Below the pieces are notes generated by a model. The model was given only the letters and a program-made list of their open reading frames with translations. It was not told the DNA's origin and did no database searches. Below, in pieces: positions 61,096-64,000 of a DNA stretch of 64,000 nt (positions are counted from its first letter, which is position 1; each line of letters opens with the position of its first letter). Where the stretch lies: assembly GCF_034497705.1 (NCBI RefSeq), contig NZ_JAXRUV010000010.1:1-64000 (forward strand), given 5' to 3'. The DNA comes from Marinococcus luteus_A. GTDB lineage: Bacteria > Bacillota > Bacilli > Bacillales > Marinococcaceae. A program made the position numbers and the translations under genes.

Positions 61096-62553
61096 ATGGG
61101 CTTCGAGATATTATCCATTTTCTTAGCAATATTATCGGTTTTTAATTTATTTTTCGCCTTTGTCATTATCTTTATTGAAAAACGCAACGCGACCGCCATC
61201 TGGGCCTGGATCATGGTGCTGTTTTTTATCCCTTTTCTAGGATTCGTGCTTTATTTAATTTTCGGGCAGAACCTGACTAGAAAACGGCTGTTTGACTGGG
61301 CAGATATCGAAAAGATCGGAATTGAAGAGCTGATTCAGGAACAGATGCATACACTGCGTAACGGCACTTTTCAATTTTCGGATTCCGTCTCCTCTAAGCA
61401 CCGGGACCTGATCTACATGCAGCTTGCAAATGATGGGTCGGTCCTTACGAAGGAAAACGACGTCCGGGTGTATACGGACGGACACGAAAAGTTCGATAAT
61501 CTGATTAAAGATATCGAGAAGGCTCAGGATCATATTCACCTGCAGTACTACATTCTTCGAAGCGACAACCTCGGACGAAGGGTTATCGAAGCATTAAGGA
61601 AAAAAGCAGAAGAGGGAGTAGTCGTCCGGCTGCTCTACGATGACATGGGCTCAAGAAAGATGCGTAAAAAAGCACTCCAGGGCCTTGAAGAAGCCGGCGG
61701 AGAAGCAGCGGTCTTCTTCCCGAAGCGTCTGCCGATTATTAATTTACGTCTCAATTACCGCAACCACCGGAAAATTGTTGTGATAGACGGAAAAACCTCC
61801 TACGTTGGCGGATTTAATATTGGCGATGAATACCTTGGTCTCAGCAAAAAGTTCGGTTACTGGCGGGACACCCACCTGCGTCTGGAAGGGCAGTCTGTCA
61901 AAACAGCGCAGACACGGTTTATTCTCGACTGGAACCAGGCTAATTCCAGAAATCCCATCCATTACGAAGAGCGTTATTTTCCTACTCTCGCAGAGCCCGG
62001 GGAATGCAGTATGCAGATTGTGTCGAGTGGTCCGGACTCCGAATGGGAGCAGATTAAAAACGGATATATAAAAATGATCAACTCTGCCAAGCATTCAGTT
62101 TATATTCAGACACCCTATTTTATTCCCGATGAGAGTCTGATGGATGCCATCCGGATCGCTTCTTTATCCGGGGTCGACGTCCGCATCATGATCCCGAGCA
62201 TGCCCGATCATCCGTTTGTTTACTGGGCCACGTATTCTCACGTGGGCATTGTTCTTCGTGCCGGCGCCCGTGTTTATATTTACAACAATGGTTTTATTCA
62301 TGCCAAAACGATCATGGTGGATGACGAAATCAGTTCGGTGGGCACGGCCAACATCGACGTGCGCAGCTTCCGGCTGAACTTCGAAGTGAACGCTTTTATC
62401 TATCATGCGGAAACGACGAAACAGCTGACCGATACCTTCTTGTACGATATGGATACACACTCCTCCGAGCTCACCCTCGAGGCGTACCGGCAGCGCTCGC
62501 TCTGGATCCGTATCAAGGAAGCGGTCTCCCACCTTTTATCCCCTATTTTATAA
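61096..62553 (+). CDS. cls: Cardiolipin synthase
   Basis: A 485-residue phospholipase D-family enzyme. Two N-terminal membrane helices (ILSIFLAILSVFNLFFAFVI; AIWAWIMVLFFIPFLGFVLY) and two HKD motifs (HRKIVVIDGKTSYVGGFN; HAKTIMVDDEISSVGTAN). It condenses two phosphatidylglycerols to cardiolipin, a lipid raised in salt-adapted bacteria. Monocistronic with its own terminator. Confidence 0.96.
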   Translation: MGFEILSIFLAILSVFNLFFAFVIIFIEKRNATAIWAWIMVLFFIPFLGFVLYLIFGQNLTRKRLFDWADIEKIGIEELIQEQMHTLRNGTFQFSDSVSSKHRDLIYMQLANDGSVLTKENDVRVYTDGHEKFDNLIKDIEKAQDHIHLQYYILRSDNLGRRVIEALRKKAEEGVVVRLLYDDMGSRKMRKKALQGLEEAGGEAAVFFPKRLPIINLRLNYRNHRKIVVIDGKTSYVGGFNIGDEYLGLSKKFGYWRDTHLRLEGQSVKTAQTRFILDWNQANSRNPIHYEERYFPTLAEPGECSMQIVSSGPDSEWEQIKNGYIKMINSAKHSVYIQTPYFIPDESLMDAIRIASLSGVDVRIMIPSMPDHPFVYWATYSHVGIVLRAGARVYIYNNGFIHAKTIMVDDEISSVGTANIDVRSFRLNFEVNAFIYHAETTKQLTDTFLYDMDTHSSELTLEAYRQRSLWIRIKEAVSHLLSPIL

Positions 62554-62556
62554 ACG

Positions 62557-62600
62557 GTACAAAAATCCGCTGCCTCTTAACGAGAAGCAGCGGATTTTTT
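62557..62600. terminator. Bidirectional terminator, cls / glycerate kinase
   Basis: AAAATCCGCTGCCTCTT and GAGAAGCAGCGGATTTTTT arms between convergent genes. Confidence 0.92.
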
Positions 62601-63732
62601 ATGTTTTCCACAGGCCGCCGAGGCTCCGGGCCCAGTTTTCGATGTAGCGTGTGCTTTCCTTCATTGCCTCCTCCAGGGAAACGATTCCCGGCACCATACT
62701 GAAAGCAGCATCAATGCCCGCTTCATAAACCTTTTCATAACCTTCGCCAAGCTGACCGGCAACCGCAACGACCGTACTTCCTTGCGGGGAGGCTTTCGCT
62801 ACTCCAACCGGCGTTTTGCCAAATACGGTCTGAGCATCAATTTTTCCTTCGCCGGTAATAACAAGCGAAGCCCCGGCACTTCGTTCCGCGAAGCGGCTCT
62901 CTTCAAGTACAATTTCTATGCCCGGCTCAAGCGCAGCATTTAAAAAAGCTATCGCTCCAGCCCCCAGACCACCTGCTGCTCCCGCTCCTTTTTCCTCAAG
63001 CACTGGTTTATGCAGATCCTGTTCAATTACTACCCCAAACACAAGCAACGCTTCATCCAGCTCCTGAACAGCTTCAGCCCCTGCCCCCTTCTGCGGGCCA
63101 TAGACAGCACTTGCTCCCTCTGGCCCCGTCAGTGGATTCGTAACGTCACAGGCAGCACGCACGGTTACTTCATGAATTCTTTTATCGAGTCCGCCCGTAT
63201 CAATGCGGTACAGATGCTTTAGCGCCCCTCCGCCGGGCCCAAGGTCATTTCCGTCCCGGTTCAGGAAGCGAACGCCCAGCGCAGCTGCCATCCCGGCCCC
63301 GCCATCATTCGTGGCACTTCCTCCCAGACCTAAAATAATCCGCTCCGCTCCTTTGTTGAGCGCTTTCAAAATCATTTGTCCTGTACCGTAGGAGGTGGCC
63401 GTTAACGGGTCCCTGCTCTCTTTAGCCACCAGGCCGATTCCTGAAGCTTCTGCCATTTCAATAACCGCCGTTCGGGACTTATGGATGTAGACAAACTCAG
63501 CCATCACGGTGCTCCCGTCCGGCCCGAGCGCCTCCACTGTATGAACCTCACCGCCAAGGCCATCCCGGAGCGACTGTGTGGTTCCTTCGCCACCATCGGC
63601 CATGGGTATCAGCTCTGTAACGAGGTCCTTAGAGTTTCCAATACCCCGACGGAAACCCCTTTCGATTGCCTGAGCGGCTTCCATTGCCGTCATGCTTTCC
63701 TTAAATGAATCCGGTGCGATCACTACTTTCAA
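62599..63732 (-). CDS. Glycerate kinase (GlxK/GarK family)
   Basis: A 377-residue glycerate 2-kinase-type enzyme. IAPDSFKESMTAMEAAQAI, MADGGEGTTQSL, GLGGSATNDGGAGMAAALG, and ITGEGKIDAQTVFGKTP. It phosphorylates D-glycerate to feed glycolysis. The upstream partial gene is 21 bp away on the same strand. Confidence 0.95.
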   Translation of the reverse strand: MKVVIAPDSFKESMTAMEAAQAIERGFRRGIGNSKDLVTELIPMADGGEGTTQSLRDGLGGEVHTVEALGPDGSTVMAEFVYIHKSRTAVIEMAEASGIGLVAKESRDPLTATSYGTGQMILKALNKGAERIILGLGGSATNDGGAGMAAALGVRFLNRDGNDLGPGGGALKHLYRIDTGGLDKRIHEVTVRAACDVTNPLTGPEGASAVYGPQKGAGAEAVQELDEALLVFGVVIEQDLHKPVLEEKGAGAAGGLGAGAIAFLNAALEPGIEIVLEESRFAERSAGASLVITGEGKIDAQTVFGKTPVGVAKASPQGSTVVAVAGQLGEGYEKVYEAGIDAAFSMVPGIVSLEEAMKESTRYIENWARSLGGLWKT

Positions 63733-63753
63733 TTATGCCTCCTCCTTTACGCT

Positions 63754-64000
63754 TTACGACTGGCTGGGATAAATAGAAGATGCATGCTGATCGAGCATTT
63801 TTTCAAACAGCCACTTTTTTTCCGGGAGCGGCAGCATACAGTCAAAGTTTTTCATGTCTTCGTTTTTAAAAAAGCCGAGCGTCCCCTGGCAGAAGCCGCA
63901 ATAGGATGTTTGATGAGTCAGCGGCTGCTCATCCGGGAACCAGTCATTTTCCGAAGGTACAAATTCGCCGCTCATATTCCACCCGGTTCCGTCGACTAAC
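63754..64000 (-). CDS. Uncharacterised protein, probably truncated by the window edge
   Basis: The frame is open from the right edge to the stop at 63754. An internal ATG at 63975 with a weak GGGTGG site would give 73 residues, but the reading upstream of it (LVDGTGWN) is also protein-like, so the gene may start outside the window. It has Cys in TSYCGFCQG and FDCMLPLPEKKWLFEKML. I do not recognise the family. It is followed by glycerate kinase. Confidence 0.5.
   Translation of the reverse strand, partial: LVDGTGWNMSGEFVPSENDWFPDEQPLTHQTSYCGFCQGTLGFFKNEDMKNFDCMLPLPEKKWLFEKMLDQHASSIYPSQS

Overview
The window is a chromosomal segment of a Bacillaceae-type Firmicute. The evidence is a complete rsbRSTUVW-sigB-rsbX stress module flanked by alr/acpS on one side and tex/sprT/tRNA genes on the other (the same order as in Bacillus subtilis), plus sigX-rsiX, an mtlARFD operon, Firmicute-type promoters and many AAGGAGG-like ribosome binding sites. 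Secreted and extracytoplasmic domains are very rich in Glu/Asp, which suggests a halophilic or haloalkaliphilic lifestyle (inference). No phage, insertion sequence or CRISPR array is visible.

Layout. Positions 1-1402 (minus) hold the very 5' end of a 16S rRNA gene, two tandem rRNA promoters and twelve tRNA genes with their own promoter. Positions 1511-13060 (minus) hold sprT-like, tex, the sigma-B regulatory cluster with an internal sigma-B promoter, an EndoAI-type antitoxin whose toxin gene is missing, alr, nnr and acpS; a rhomboid protease diverges from these. Positions 13961-14245 and 21571-21711 carry related palindromic interspersed repeats. Between them lie a CstR-like repressor, rsiX-sigX with an autoregulatory promoter, a GerMN lipoprotein, wrbA with a DUF24 (YodB/CatR-type) regulator, a LysM-CAP protein and prfC.

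Positions 21699-28863 (minus) are the most unusual block: a YnjBCD-like ABC importer followed by a broken small membrane gene, a YnjF-like CDP-alcohol phosphatidyltransferase, a MerA/Lpd-like disulfide reductase and a SelD-N-terminal-type flavoprotein. They look like one transcription unit of unknown function. Upstream is a decayed LPxTG-type surface gene next to an ECF sigma/RskA pair, then a purine permease under a guanine-type riboswitch.

Positions 33102-41022 hold two HAD phosphatases, SulP-UspA, an HD hydrolase and a SWIM-SNF2 helicase. Positions 41028-46284 are the mannitol operon (EIICB, MtlR, EIIA, dehydrogenase) with a candidate cre site. After an aldo/keto reductase and two small unknown genes come ThiT, a Gfo/Idh/MocA dehydrogenase, a GntR-controlled hydroxyacid dehydrogenase/DUF1537 kinase pair, and the thiDME operon under a TPP riboswitch. 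The right end holds an RND exporter with MarR and CoaW, cardiolipin synthase, glycerate kinase and a gene cut by the window edge.

Most genes are ordinary housekeeping or metabolic genes. The main points of interest are the ynj-like redox/transport module, the orphan antitoxin, two neighbouring loci each interrupted by two in-frame amber codons, and the palindromic repeat family.
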